The notes under the pieces were generated by a model. The model was not told the origin of the DNA. It did not search any database and was given only the letters and a program-made list of their open reading frames with translations. This document shows, piece after piece, positions 40,326 to 53,349 of a stretch of 64,000 nt of DNA. Origin of the DNA: Forficula auricularia (taxonomy: Eukaryota; Arthropoda; Insecta; Dermaptera; Forficulidae); assembly GCA_024734495.1 (NCBI GenBank), contig JALMQS010000612.1, positions 325,979 to 389,978 on the forward strand. Reading direction: 5' to 3'. The position numbers and the translations under genes were made by a program. Within the stretch, counting starts at the first letter, position 1; each line of letters opens with the position of its first letter.

Positions 40326-41010
40326 ATTGTAAAACAATCAAAAAGTATTCCGAACCGATATTTTGTTCATTGTTGTGTTTTGTTTTTTATTCTCATTATT
40401 TAAATTAATATACTTATTATTATTTTATTAAACTTTTAATTATTTATTTATATCTATTATTAGGTACGTACAAATGAATTATTTAAATATAATAATACAT
40501 TTTTGAGTTGAATAGATTTTATTTTTTCATCCCAATTATCTTTTTTTTAAAGAGAATGTTCTTATAAAAAGAAATTCATATAATCAAAGGATTTATTTTT
40601 ACATATTTTACACGGTTGGGCATTTAGTTCAGTCCAAAATTTATTTATATATTTATTTATTTACTTGTTCTTGTTTAGAAATGTCAAAAAAGTGGAAAAA
40701 TATCATGTTCAAACATTATGTTTTTTCCTATAATTTAAGAAAAATAGATCATAGAAAGTTTGTTCTTGTGCTAAAAAGAAGAACTGATTAAATTTTAGCC
40801 TTCTCAGTTTCCCGTTCAACAATTCAGAAAATTCAGAAAAATTCAGAAAAAAGCGATTAACGACGACGACACCGGCGTGATCTCTCTTATTTGCCGTGCT
40901 TTGGCGTTAAATAATTACGGGGGAATTAAAAAAATAATTTAAAATTTGAAATTTTCAAACAAAAATACTAGAAAATTAATTGTGGTAGAAGAGGGGGTGT
41001 ATTCATAAAA
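40326..41010 (+). repeat. R-associated unit copy 2 and repeat R copy 3
   Basis: It parallels 38690-39330. The R block at 40855-41010 (GACGACACCGGCGTGATCTC, TTAATTGTGGTAGAAGAG) lacks the CCCGCCGAAGG end. Confidence 0.7.
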
Positions 41011-41194
41011 CATTCATTTAAAACCCGCAAACGTTTCGAAAGAATTTCTATATTTATGAATTGAATTTTATTATCTTTTTCTTATTCATTCGCCCGACGC
41101 TTTCTTTTACGAGATGCATACAAAATATTATCTTAAGTCACTATTAATAACATCACTAAAAAGAGAAAAATAAAAATAATTTTTATAAAAAAAA

Positions 41195-41560
41195 AAAATA
41201 AAACCGACTTCAAAAAAATAATAAAATTCACTAAAAGGTATAAAATAATTATTATCTTATTTAGTTACAACTAAACGACGAAATTGTTACATGAAATCAC
41301 TTTTTGAAGTCGGTGCTAAACAAACTATATAATCGAGCTTACCCGCCAAACCTACTAAGTACGATCCGTTGAGTTCGATTCATAAAATATAAATGTTTGG
41401 CACCGACTTCAAAAAGTAATTTCATGTAAATATTTCGTCCTTTATTTGTAACTAAATTATATAATTATTTTATACTTTTTAGTGTATTTTATTTTATTTT
41501 TAAGTTCTTATTATTTTATTTTTTGGATTTAATTTTTTTGAAATCGGTTTTATTTTTTTT
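41195..41560. repeat. Palindromic dispersed repeat, copy 2
   Basis: Same family as 26316-26670 (ACAACTAAACGACGAAAT, GTTTGGCACCGACTTCAAAA). Confidence 0.8.
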
Positions 41561-42489
41561 ATAAAAATTATTTTTGTATCAGCTCAATTCCAATCAAGTT
41601 CTCAAATTAGAATAATGTAAAAATCTCTAAAAATTCTCTCAATTCATTTTTCCCTGCAAATCAAAATTCTAAATCTATCTATATCCCAAATATATCATTT
41701 TTCGTTGTTGATCAAGAAAGCACTGATTTGATTGTCGGATTGTTTATTCTTTTTATATTTATTTTCAGGATTCCATTCAAAAGTAAAATATCAAGTTTTT
41801 AGAGTACGTAAACGAACTTAGTCTATCCAATTTTCCAATTATTTATCTAAAAGTATAAAAACATCTCTATTTAATGGAAATAGGCTTATTGGTGTTGTAT
41901 GAGAGTTATATCGACCCGGCTGGCTTATCGGCCCTTTTTGGCTTAGTCCAAATGTAGAATTGACCTCGCAATATTCTCAAATTAGAATTTATTTCGGGGT
42001 AAAGTGATTTATTTTTTAAATCCATATCTCAAAATCTGGCTGAGTAATATATTATATAAAATCCATAAAAGCATGTGAAATCAAAAATACACAGAATTTA
42101 TAATTATTTTCCAGATATACTCTAATACTAACACTCAGAATTTTAAGCTTCTGGGATCATAACTTTTTAGATTTCAAAACCCTTTCAAACAAACTTTATA
42201 ATAACTTGGTTTACATACAGCAAAGAACTTATAGTCTTAGAGCTTCTGACCATTTTGGAAGATGATTTTAGAATCCAAATTACTTATCCCATTCTGTAGT
42301 GTGATCAGCACAGACCCCGAAAGTCAAATTCTTACTCGTCAAATCGAGTCGTTTTTAGGGGTAGTCCCCTGAAGATTCTACGGCAAATTCCATTAGAAGC
42401 AAAATTATAGAAGATGTAATTTTTGACAATTTTTGTTTAAAAAATTTGAAAATAACCACTCAAAATGGGGGGGGGTAAAAAATATCCGA
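41561..42489. other. Repeat-derived DNA, no gene
   Basis: Bases 41690-41790 match the 0.7-kb repeat block (TTGATCAAGAAAGCACTGAT). Bases 41850-42480 are moderately AT-rich without a recognised ORF or partner. Confidence 0.4.
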
Positions 42490-42776
42490 TTCGGAACCGC
42501 TTACTGCTGAGTTCGTATCTTAAGATATTAAATTTATTCTTATTTTTCGTTGTTTCGACACTATACCTTAATATTTTACTTTTAAACGGAATCCTGAAAA
42601 TAAATATAAACAATAAACAATGAATTACGTAAGCAGAAAAAATCACCGCTTTCTTGATCAAAAAATAAAAATAAAATATTTGGGATATACATAGAATTAT
42701 ATTTATTGATTTGTGAGAAATATTAATTGAAGGAAGTTGTAGAGGTTTTTACATAATTTTAATTCAAGTAGTTGAT
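42490..42776 (-). repeat. 0.7-kb dispersed repeat copy 3, first part
   Basis: It matches 6600-6870 and ends with TCAAGTAGTTGAT (42764-42776), duplicated after the nested palindrome. Confidence 0.75.
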
Positions 42777-42993
42777 AAAGATAAGAGTAAATAAATATTA
42801 TATTTAATATTGATTTACTATGAGTTAAGGATACTAGGTCACTTATTTCACATTGATTGACATTATTGAATGTGAAATAAGTGACCTAGTATCCTTAACT
42901 CATAGTAAATCAATATTAAATATAATATTTATTTACTCTTATCTTTATTAAAGATGTTTCACCTTGCACCAACACCACAATCTCTACTAATTA
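42777..42993. mobile_element. 217-bp palindromic insert with 13-bp TSD
   Basis: TCAAGTAGTTGAT at 42764-42776 and 42994-43006 flanks it. The uninterrupted site occurs at 6850-6870 and 25570-25590. Arms of about 78 bp (AAAGATAAGAGTAAATAAAT and inverse) enclose a short spacer, followed by a 35-bp tail with CACCTTGCACCAACACCACA. The long duplication points to retrotransposition rather than cut-and-paste. Relatives occur at 230-300, 600-700 and 2863-2950. Confidence 0.8.
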
Positions 42994-43300
42994 TCAAGTA
43001 GTTGATTGAAATAATCGTATATGAATGAATATTGCCATTTGAAACATTCAATAATCATAATAATAATAATAATCATCATTCCTAGTTTATCTTCCAGTTA
43101 TTTTATACCGTAAATACTGTTCCGTTTTTCTTTTATATGGAACCTTACATAACATTTTCTCCTTTTGACCCCTATCTGTCTCTAGGATAGATATAGAATC
43201 GCCATAACAGTAAATTAATTGCATAAGCTCCAGGCGATATTGTAATTGATCGCCATCTGGTAGATAAAAATAGAACTAATTTTTATTTTTATTAATTAAT
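42994..43300 (-). repeat. 0.7-kb dispersed repeat copy 3, second part
   Basis: It matches 6850-7140 (GCTCCAGGCGATATTG, GATCGCCATCTGGTAGATAA). Confidence 0.75.
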
Positions 43301-44143
43301 ATTTAAAACGAATCTAGTTATATTATTCTCGAGGTAATTGTTAGTACATTAATCCATAAAGATAAAAATTCAATATAATGGATGTAATGTAAAATCCCCT
43401 TTATTTTAAAATTACTTATTTTGGTAGTGATTTTTATCCGAAATAAAAAATATAAATCTAGCTATAGCTATCCATAATTTTTAATTATTATTTTTTTTTA
43501 TTTTTTGGATCAGGCAAGCGCTGAATTGAAATTAAAAGACATAAAAAAGATTCATTTCCAGAGATTCCCTTTCTAAAATACTTTCACTTATTTTACAAAA
43601 AGTGAGAGTAAAAAAAAGTCCATTAAACCATTGTGAAATCAAAAACAAAGAAACAACTTTCCATTATACATATACTATAGAGAGATGATTCTATACTACC
43701 ATTTTATTTATTTATTTATTTATTATTTATTTATTTTTCAGATCCAACCGTTATAAAACAAATACATCACTGGAATCAAATTATTTGACTTTTCTTTTGT
43801 TTCTAGCTAGAGAGAAAAAAGTCCATTTGGCATCTCTGAGTGTGTGTGCAAATACTTTCGGTGGAATAACAAAAAAATTGCCACTAAATGCGAGATTTTG
43901 GGCCTCTGTCTCTGTTACACATATACATCTGTTTTTATCGTTATACTTTTATATTAAATTGCAAATGAAGGGTCCACAAACGGGCCCTTTTCATTCGAGA
44001 ACGTTACCCTTTTGTCCCTCTAGACTTGAAAAGACCTTTTGACCAATCCAGCGCCATGTAATTCTAAATTAAAAGCCACAGCTTTAGAAAATAATAAATA
44101 TAATAAAATTAAAATGAATTCCATTTAATTTGAAATTGTTTTA
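43301..44143. other. AT-rich DNA, no supported gene
   Basis: An 85-codon open frame (43785-44042) lies in a slightly less AT-rich segment, but no family is recognised. An ATTT-type simple repeat lies at 43700-43738. Confidence 0.35.
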
Positions 44144-44922
44144 TCTACTCTTATTAAACGAGCGATAATTGTATATATATTTGTATCTTAGTTCTATTTT
44201 GAAAACGGCTCTACCGATTTTGATGAAACAAAATCTATTATCTAATTTTGAGGATGAGAAAACGATCTGGCTAGGTCTGGACTTCGACAAATTTCATCTT
44301 AATTGATCTTTTCTTAATTAAAGTAATTATTGATAGATGAAAATCTTAATAAAAAAGTTTGTTTACATTTTTTTCAATTATCTTTTATTCATTAATTGGT
44401 TTTTTAATTTTAAAACCCGCTAATAGATTATAGCAAATATTATTATATTATATTAAAATTAGGAATTTATTTGTTTGTTTTTAATTAACAGGTGTCTAAA
44501 TCATAACAAAACAAGTGGGTTTACAAATAAAGTGGTTGAAGTGGCTTTTTTTATATAACTTGGAAACAAATCTTATTTAATTTTATGTTTTTATTTCAGA
44601 TCCTATACGATTATTTTTTTTATTATTATTTTCCTATTTATTTTTTTATAATGTTTATCAATATGAACGAATGTGGGCAAATTGGTGTACGAGTAAACAA
44701 ATATACACATAATATGTAGACCACTAGAAAGCTAGAAATGCAAAAACTGGGTGCGTGATGGGGATGGATGTGAGAGGTGGGGTGCACTTGTGGTCGATCC
44801 GGGGGTGGGAGACGCGGTTGGGGGGGCGGAATCGGGGTGCAGTGGTGGGGGCAAGGTGCGTGGTTTTGGGGGTAGGGGGGGGGGTCCGGGGTTACCGTGC
44901 ATTGCTCGGTGGCTCCAGGCAC
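44144..44922 (+). mobile_element. Helitron-like element, uninterrupted reference copy
   Basis: About 780 bp from TCTACTCTTATTAAACGAGC to CGGTGGCTCCAGGCAC, with internal AACGGCTCTACCGATTTTG, ATAAAGTGGTTGAAGTGGC and a G-rich block 44755-44890. It supplies the empty site for PLE copy 2 (AAACAAATATACACATAA at about 44696). Confidence 0.75.
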
Positions 44923-45175
44923 TTTTTATTAAATATTAAATGTTCTTATATTTCAATTTACTTATTTTTAGAAAGTAAAGTTTTTATTAACAAAAATAAA
45001 TAAAGTAACAATAGATTAATTATTAAAATCTAATTATTTATAAAATAGATTTAATTAGCATTATCGAATTTCTAATTATTAGCCCAGTCAAATTGTGGTC
45101 AAATGGACCACTATGGGGAATGTTTTGTGGTAGTTCTGATTTTTTTCATATATATATTTATTAGGGCGCTGATTC
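44923..45175 (+). repeat. Flank shared with 32460-32690
   Basis: The same order of AT-rich blocks, including the satellite-related ATAGATTTAATTAGCATTAT. Confidence 0.75.
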
Positions 45176-46732
45176 CAAATCTGAAGTCTCACGAAACATT
45201 GTAGTAAATGCAAATAAAGTGGAAAATTTCCATTTCTTTGGTGGTTTTTCGCTTATAACTCGAAAACTATCAGCTTTTCATAAATAAGCTTCATATTCAA
45301 AATGAAAGTTCATAAAATTTCATACAAATTTAATTATTTATCTTTTTTCTCCAACCAACCGTTCGGGGTCAACCGTTAGTCGAAAATTGGATAATGATAA
45401 CCCGTGCCGCAATGAGGTTGAATTTTTGAAAACCTGCAATTTTTTTCAAAAACTTTTATATTTATACATATACATTTTCCATGACACTTTTAAGAATTCG
45501 GATGATATCCTTTGTGTGAAATTTTATCAACTTTCATTTTGAAAAGAAAGGTTATTTGCGAAAAGTTGATAGTTGTCGAGTTATAAGCAAACAACCCCCC
45601 AAAAACGAGATTTTTTACTTTTTTGACAATGTCCCGTAACGAAATTTTGTTAATTAACTTCAGATTCGGATTCAGCACACTAAAAAACATATAGGAACAA
45701 GAAATCAAAACTACCCTAAAACTTTCAGACCAGGGGCTCTTTAGAGAACAATTTAACTGGACTTAAAAGGTACTTCAAGAAATTAAAAAAGGACTTAATT
45801 CTTGATTAAACATAAGAAATATATTTAATTACGGTTAGTTTGCCATAAGATACGGTTTGTTGTTGCCGTTACTCATTTCATGTCCTCTAGGGGGGGGGGG
45901 GTTCTGACCCCCCGTGGCTACGCCTCTGGAAACGACTGGCCCATTAAAAAAAACTGTTTTTAATTTTATTAAATTCCCTGTTATTTATGTTATATATTTT
46001 TAAGATATCATTATTTTTTTTTTTAAATATATCAATAGAAGTTATTTTATCTGCGGTATTTGTTTTTACTCCAAATGCGACCTGTGTAAGCCAACACGAT
46101 GGACACCCCTGATTTAAATAATAATAATTTTAGAAGGTAAAGTTTTTAATAATAAATTTGAATATTGCTTTTGAATTACATATATAAATGTTTACCAAAA
46201 TTAATGGTAGAGTTTTGTTTAATAAAATATTTATATACAATCGAATTAAGATAGAAAGTTGGAAAAAGTTTTTATTTAATGCAAAATACTAAATTATTTA
46301 CTTTTTATTTGATTACATTTATTTATTCATTTTCACTGAAATTCTATATATATCCCTAATATATTATTTTTTCTTTGTTAATCAAGAAAGCGCTGATTTA
46401 GTTTCCTAATTGTTTATTGTTTATATTTATTTCTAGAGGTCGTTAAAAAGTATTTTTATTACTTTCGATCCCTCTAAAGTTCTAGAAAACTCTTTCCCTA
46501 CTCTAGATGTAATTCTAAATTAAAGGCCAGTTTTAGAAAATATCCATAATAATAATAATAAAATATAATAATTAAATGAATTCCATTTAATTTGTAGTTA
46601 TTTTATTTATAAATAATTAACGTTCTTATTCATTATATAAATGTTTACCAACATGAATGGAAGAGTTTTGTTAACAATTTGTATACAATGGTATTGTGGA
46701 AAGTTTCAAATTCAAAATTTTCAAGTAATTGG
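45176..46732. other. Repeat-derived and AT-rich DNA
   Basis: Bases 45380-45450 share, in inverse orientation, the phrase around CCTCATTGCGATATGGG with the internal part of the MITE at 58262-59148. A G run lies at 45890-45901. Bases 46340-46440 match the 0.7-kb repeat. No gene. Confidence 0.45.
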
Positions 46733-47395
46733 ATAACATTGTTCGACAAAAATTTCTCCCCGCAAACCTAAGAATGGATTCCAGTAGAGTTTTCTACGCT
46801 GATTATCAGGTAATTGCTCGATTTTTACAACACGTCAGTGTTTTAAGATATTATTGGTCTAAACGATGAAAAAAACCATTTTGACATATTTTTGAATCCC
46901 ATTAGATATTAAACAGCAATATTTGAAATCAAAATATTTTGTTGACGTAATAGAAAACAGCTTCCTCTTTGATTTTCAAATTACCACTTGTTTTTAGCTC
47001 AATTAGAACTCGAGTTATAACTAAAAAACTAAAACTACGTGATTATAAAGGATAATAAACATATAGATAAAAACATAAGGTCTTAGTTATTTAGTTGTAA
47101 TTCGAGTTCTAATTGAGCTAAAAACAAGTGGCAAATTGAAAACCAAAGAGGAAGCTATTTTCTATTACGTCAACAAAATATTTTGATTACAAATATTGCT
47201 TTTCAATATCTAATGGGACTCGAAAATAAGCCCAAAATGGCCTTTTTCGTCATTTTGACCGATAATATCTCAAAACTCTGACGTGTTGTGGAAAATCGGG
47301 AAATTGCATGAGAATCAGCAGCATATAAAACTCTACTGGAATCGATTGTTAGATTTAAGGGGATTTTTTTTAAATTTTTGTCGAGCAGTATTATT
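46733..47395. mobile_element. 660-bp fold-back repeat
   Basis: Arms 46733-47035 and 47095-47395 are inverse (TTAGCTCAATTAGAACTCGA with its inverse, TGTTGACGTAATAGAAAACA with its inverse). No ORF beyond 81 codons. Confidence 0.8.
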
Positions 47396-47494
47396 TTTAA
47401 AAATAATACGCAACTCTGTTAGTGTGGTTACAATGTCGTCTGTAATCTGTAATTGTTATTTTGCAAGTTATATAGATAATATTTTACTTAGGGA

Positions 47495-47640
47495 AAGTGG
47501 TGTAGGTTTTAGGTCAAACATGATATAAATTAATAAAATAAAGGGAGTGTAGTTTCACAATGAATGAAATAAATCTTTTTGAGTTTTATTTCATTCACTG
47601 TGAAACTATACTCTCTTTACTTTATTAATTTATATACATA
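47495..47640. repeat. Hairpin unit related to 3404-3789
   Basis: GTGGTGTAGGTTTTAGGT is followed by GGAGTGTAGTTTCACAATGA, then an inverse arm ending near 47625. Confidence 0.75.
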
Positions 47641-47963
47641 ATATATATTCATTTTCCGAGAAATAAAATTATAATTCTATCTATATCCCTAATATATTAT
47701 TTTTTTCTTTGCTGATCAAGAAAGCGCTGATTTGGCTGACTAATAATTGTTTATATTTATTTTTATTGTTCCATTTAAAATATTGGATTTAGATAGAATT
47801 ATATTGTTGATTTGCGAGAAAAATCAAGACATGTAGCATATTTGTAAATTTCAAGATTCAATCTAAATTAGCTTTCGAGTTAGATAAATATTCTGACTGA
47901 CTGACACTCTGCAGTTTATAATAAGAGAAGGAACTAATTTTAAGTTTTTTCTCTTAATTTTAA
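47641..47963. repeat. 0.7-kb dispersed repeat fragments
   Basis: GCTGATCAAGAAAGCGCTGA and neighbouring blocks match the family. No ORF. Confidence 0.5.
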
Positions 47964-48574
47964 GTAGCTGGAGCCACCGAGGAATGCACGGTAACCAAAT
48001 TAAAAAAATACAAATATTTATAGTGCACTCCCCTGGACCTCCCACCACTTCACCCTCACTCCTAAATAATAATAATAAAAACAATAATCGTATAGGATCT
48101 GAAATAAAAACATAAAATTAAATAAGATTTGTTTCCAAGTTATATAGAAAAAAGCCACTTCAATCACTTTATTTGTAAACACAACTGTTTTGTTATTAAT
48201 CCACCTGTAATGTTATCATTTAGACACCTGTTAATTAAAAACAAAAACAATCCTAATTTTAATATAATATAATAATATTTGCTATAACCTATTAGTGGGT
48301 TTTAAATTTAAAAAACCAATTAATAAATAAAAGATAATTGAAAAAAATGTAAACAAACTTTTTTATTGAGATTTTCATCTATCAATAATTAATTTAATTA
48401 ATAAAAGATCAATTAAGATGAAATTTGTCGAAGTCCAGACCTAGCCAGATCGTTTTATTATCCTCTAAACTTGTTAATAGATTTTGTTTCATCAAAATCG
48501 GTAGAGCCGTTTTCAAAATAGAACTAGGATACAAATATATAATATACAATTTTTGCTCGTTTAATAAGAGTAGA
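47964..48574 (-). mobile_element. Helitron-like element, short tail
   Basis: The minus-strand start TCTACTCTTATTAAACGAGC ends at 48574. The terminus is GTTACCGTGCATTCCTCGGT, GGCTCCAGCTAC at 47964. The G-rich block is reduced to about 30 bp. Its internal sequence is the uninterrupted version of the SINE-split copy at 7169-8329. Confidence 0.7.
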
Positions 48575-49031
48575 TAAAATACCTGAAAGAAATTGAAATA
48601 GTAGAAAAATCATCCAAAAATTGCCAGTTTCGGACCCTCTCAACTGTCATTCTAATGACAATTAAATTAATAAATAGTTAAAAAAAATACTTAAATAAAA
48701 GTTTCTGTATTGAATTATAAAATAACACGAGGATTCCGTAGGTATGATGTTTTAGTTTTAAACGGAACCCTATAAATTGATATCATTATTAGATGGAAAA
48801 TTTTTAAAAGAAACTTGTCATCTCTAATATTTTAAGACAAGTGGTAAGTGATAACCACTGAAGTATTAACGGTTGCTAAGTGTGGTTTAACTTATTAATG
48901 ATATGGAATACGTGTAATATGGGTCACATAAATGGCCATACTCTTTCAACTTGTCATCATTAAATATTCTTCAATTTCTTTCACCATGTTCTTAAATACA
49001 ATCGACAATCTCTTATGTTTCATCTCAATTA
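48575..49031. other. AT-rich DNA, no gene
   Basis: No recognised feature. Confidence 0.4.
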
Positions 49032-49035
49032 TTAA

Positions 49036-49305
49036 CCCTTAGCACTCCGTTGTCGCCGATGCGGCGACAATGTAAGGTAATCATATAAATCCGCTGTCGC
49101 CGCAGCGGCGACATATAAAAGAATTTTTTTTTATTTTAAATATAAATATATATTTAATTCAAATATTCTTTGGTACTTCATCAAGTTCTATACTCTTAAT
49201 TTTTATAAAATATATTGTATTTTTATATTTTCACTCATATTATGAGTCATTATTATTATTTTGAGTCGGATTTGCTGATAGGTCATATTAAAAATGTGCA
49301 AAGGG
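49036..49305. mobile_element. 270-bp piggyBac-type MITE with TTAA duplications
   Basis: TTAA at 49032-49035 and 49306-49309 flanks ends CCCTTAGCAC and CCCTTTGCAC (reverse of the right end). TTAA with CCC-starting termini is the piggyBac signature. Two hairpins of TGTCGCCG/CGGCGACA lie at about 49050-49068 and 49092-49110, unusually CpG-rich for this window. No transposase. Confidence 0.85.
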
Positions 49306-50500
49306 TTAAAATATAGAAGGAACAAGCAACTTAGAATGTGGTTTGATGTGGTTGTGAATGGAAAATTGTTTATGAAAATGCGGCGACGATTCCCAAAATA
49401 TATTCAACTCTCCTTCTATCATTATATTAACTTCAAACTTCTTCTTTTCACCTCCGGCTCGGCGTCACCTAGCCCCTGGCGGGGAGGGTTTCGTTTTATG
49501 GTTAAAATTTATATAGATAATAGCTGACCCGACCATGCGTTGCTGTGACTAACTCTTATGCTTCACGCCTAAACCACTGGACGTATCGAAACTATATTCA
49601 ATAGGTATTAAAACATTAAAAAAATTCTATTGTAACCAAAATAAATTTGCCGCGGTTATATTCCGGGAGCCTAGTGTCTGAAGAGAGAATTAGTCGAGTA
49701 GGACTGACTCGATGACGTGGAAGAAGAGAATCATATGTGGCGAGTTGGCAAGGTGTCATGAAGTGAAGGGAATACACTCTGTTTTCGTTTCGTTTTTATC
49801 GTGTACCGTTTACCATTAATGTTAATATTTATCGATTATTGTTCCGTGTGTTTTAGTGTCGTTGTTGTTGAGAAGTACTCAACAATAAAATTTATATATA
49901 TACATATATATAACTTATATATTAAATATCAATAAATATTTAAGTTTATTTATTTAAAGAAATGGCCCATTGCCTAATTCAAATACAACATATTGTTTCA
50001 ATAATATCATTATTTGTTGTTTAATTTTAAATTATATAACTGCATTTAATTAATAAAACCCAAGCTGGTTTAACCACATTGTAAAATACATATATACAAG
50101 ACCCGGTTTGAATAATTATACAATTTTAAACAACAAACATTTTTATTTTATTTATTTTTGTCTTCAAGGGCAAAGTGGATTATTATGAATTTTTCCAGCC
50201 AGTACAATATAATACTTGTCAAAATTGTTCCCTTAACCAAAAATAATACAGACAGTTGAAAGATTTCCAAAAAGCTATTATCGGCCATCTTGTTTGTTTG
50301 CTTTTACCCCCAGAGAGGCGCTGGCGTTGTTTCATTGAAAAAATATTTTTACATGCCACAAGTGTGATATCTATAAAAACACTATATATAAAAACACTCG
50401 TGTATTTGAATGTGAAAATTTCATAGAAATCGGTCAAGAACTTTCGGAAATCCTTCAACGTATCACTTAAGCGTTTATTTATATAGATAGGTTCAAGGTT
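49306..50500. repeat. Dispersed repeat starting AGCTGACCCGACCATGCG
   Basis: From about 49520 the sequence begins AGCTGACCCGACCATGCGTT and closes near 50492 with AAATCGGTCAAGAACTTTCG and TTATTTATATAGATAGG. This arrangement is common in arthropod Helitron-like or related repeats. Internal open frames are short. Confidence 0.45.
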
Positions 50501-51080
50501 GAATTATCTAAGGTGTAGATTTGTAATATTATTAAAAATGAAAATTTTATTTAAAAAATAAATAAATAATAAAATATTATTAAACTCCTGCTCACTTAAA
50601 TCGATCTGTCCTTTTGCAATTTTATTAATTTATTAAGCTGTACCCTTATGTCCCCCTCTCGTTAATCATTATTTATTAACAGGTTATGGACCCTAAAGCG
50701 AGGCTTGGCTTAACGAAATCTAGCCATTGTATCAAAAGGTTAACGGGTGAAGGCTTCTTTTGTTATAAATAGCATACTATAAGCTATCTAATGTTGTGTT
50801 ATTTGTTACTCCACGATTAGTAGTTTCGAAGATAAAAGCATTTCAAGTGGGAAATGATTACGCTGAATCGCTTGGTTATCTTCTACCGAGAAAAAGACGC
50901 TTCTCTTTGTCAAAATATACACACTAATGAACATATTTAATATCTGTATTAACACGTGATAGATACGGTATTATTTGGTGTTGTATTATACACCCTCTAT
51001 TGTTGATACTCTAACAATTAAATTTACTTAAATGAGATAAAAAGATTTTATAGAAAATCTGTCCACATGGTAAAGAGAAA
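50501..51080. other. AT-rich DNA, no gene
   Basis: No repeat partner found; no ORF of note. Confidence 0.4.
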
Positions 51081-51084
51081 TTGA

Positions 51085-52435
51085 CAAACAAACATCATCA
51101 GAACTTGACCAAATTAATATGGTACGACCCATAAGGTACCCCCTTACCAATAAAAAAAGAATCATCGAAATCGGTCCATAAACAAAGAAGTTATGCGTGT
51201 ACATACATAACAAAAAAGGTCCAATACCAATGAAAAAAAAACGGGACCAATCGGGTACTAGACTGAACCCAATGCAAAAAAATTATCGAAATCGGTTCAC
51301 ATGGCAAAGATAAATAAATGCTCAAACACAAAAAATATAATATTGTCAGGGAACGTTTTTTTTTTTTTTTTTTTTTGGGGGGGGGGGGAATCGGTACATA
51401 AACAAAAAAGTTATGCCTGAGCATACATAACAAAAGTAATACCACTGAAATTTATACGGGACCAATCGGCGACTATATTGAACCCAAGGCAAAAAAATCA
51501 TCGAAATCGGTCCACATGTTAAAAAGAAATCGACAAACAAACATCATCAGAACTTGACCAAATTAATAAGGTACCACCCATAAGGTACCCCCTTTCCAAT
51601 AAAAAAAGAATCATCGAAATCGGTCCATAAGAAAAGAAGTTATGCGTGAACATACATAACAAAAAAGGTCCAATACCAATGGAAAAAAAACAAGATCAAT
51701 CGGGTACTAGACTGAACCCAATGCAAAATAAATTATCGAAATCGGTTCACATGGCAAAGATAAATCGACAATGCTCAAACATCATCAGAACTTGACAATA
51801 TTAATAAGGTACAACGCATAAGGTTTTTTTTTTCGGGGGGGGGGGAGGCAGGGGAATCGGTACATAAACAAAGAAGTTATGCCTGAGCATACATAACAAA
51901 AAAGATCCAATACCAACGGGAAAACGAGATCAATCGGCGTACTATATTGAACACAAGGCAAAATTTTCATCGAAATCGGTCCACATGGTAAAAAGAAATC
52001 GACAAACAAACATCATCAGAACTTGACCAAATTAATATGGTACCACCCATAAGGTATTCAGAGCGTGAGACCGTCTAGTACAAGTTTTAATACTTGTATC
52101 TAGACATCGATGATCGTTCTCCAATTCTTTTATTAAGATTTGGTCGAATAGAGGAAATTCTGAGGAGTTGATCAATTAAATTTTAATTCCAATAAAAAAA
52201 GAATCATCGAAATCGGTCCATAAACAAAGAAGTTATGCGTGAACATACATAACAAAAATGGTCCAATACCAATGAAAAAAAAACGGGACCAATTGGGTAC
52301 TAGACTCAACCCAATGCAAAAAAAATTATCGAAATCGGTCCAGATGGTAAAGAGAAATAAATGTTCAAACAGAAAAAAAACAGACATTCCGTTGAATTAA
52401 TAACCTCCTTTTTTTCCAAAGTCGGTTAAAAATAG
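51085..52435 (-). repeat. Tandem array of the AAATCGGTTCA-family repeat
   Basis: CATCATCAGAACTTGAC starts units near 51094, 51541, 51781 and 52010. Units of about 230-450 bp share AATCATCGAAATCGGTCC, AAAGAAGTTATGC and GGGACCAATCGG. G runs follow T runs at 51357-51389 and 51825-51845. The right end CCAAAGTCGGTTAAAAA is the family terminus. A 110-bp unrelated segment interrupts at about 52060-52170. Confidence 0.75.
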
Positions 52436-53345
52436 ATTTTTTCAAAACTCAATACGCTTTTCGGGGACATAAAATTGAATAAACTATTAAAAATTCAATT
52501 CATTTTCTTATAAAATTTTAATATTTTTGTAAACATTTTTTATTCCAGGTGGTATTGTAAAAACTCGCCATCATTTGCGGAATATATCCGTACTAATGAT
52601 TTTTTCGATAGTTATCATAACAACGGCTGAAAATCTCATTAAAACCATTCAAAAATATAATTGAAAAAGGACAAAATTTACAGTCCATGTTTGTTTTTTA
52701 ATAATATTTTATTTTATATCATACAGAGAAGGTAGTATTTATCACCCTTGGTTGGATTTATCCCTGTGACATTTTCTTTCTGGACATTTTAATACTTTTA
52801 TGTAATTGAGTGAAACTAATCCGAAATGTCATGTCTTCTTACACATGTCTCGGATATTTATTTCAATTTCCCAAGAGTGTTTTTTTTTTGTTTCACTGAA
52901 CGCTTAACACTTTCAATTATTCATTGTAGCGGAAATAAACCAACCGGGGCGGATTTTTCACCCCCGGTTTACTGCTTCTGCAAACATAACCTCACAATCT
53001 CTAATTCGAACCGATAGAGACAATCTTTGGATTGGGATTAAAACTTTCGACAAGAGATTTCGACGCAGTAAAATCCCTATCCTGATTCTTTTTTTTATTA
53101 TTTGTTTAACAATAAAAAGAAAAGATTCACAGCCAGATGGATTCCCTAGGCTCATACCAATAGAATAAAAAAAAAAACTTAAAACATAAACAAAAGAAAA
53201 ATTCAAAAAACTCAGACTTTGGCCTCTTTCAACTCCTAAAATGAAGGGGTGAAGATTTATTGGTAAATTTACAACTATTAATTTTTATAAAAAAATTTAA
53301 CTAGCAAAAAACCGAATATATTTTTGAAAAGAACATAATATATTT
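52436..53345. other. AT-rich DNA, no recognised gene
   Basis: Bases 52810-53060 are less AT-rich with frames of 63-82 codons that match no family. Confidence 0.35.
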
Positions 53346-53349
53346 TTTT

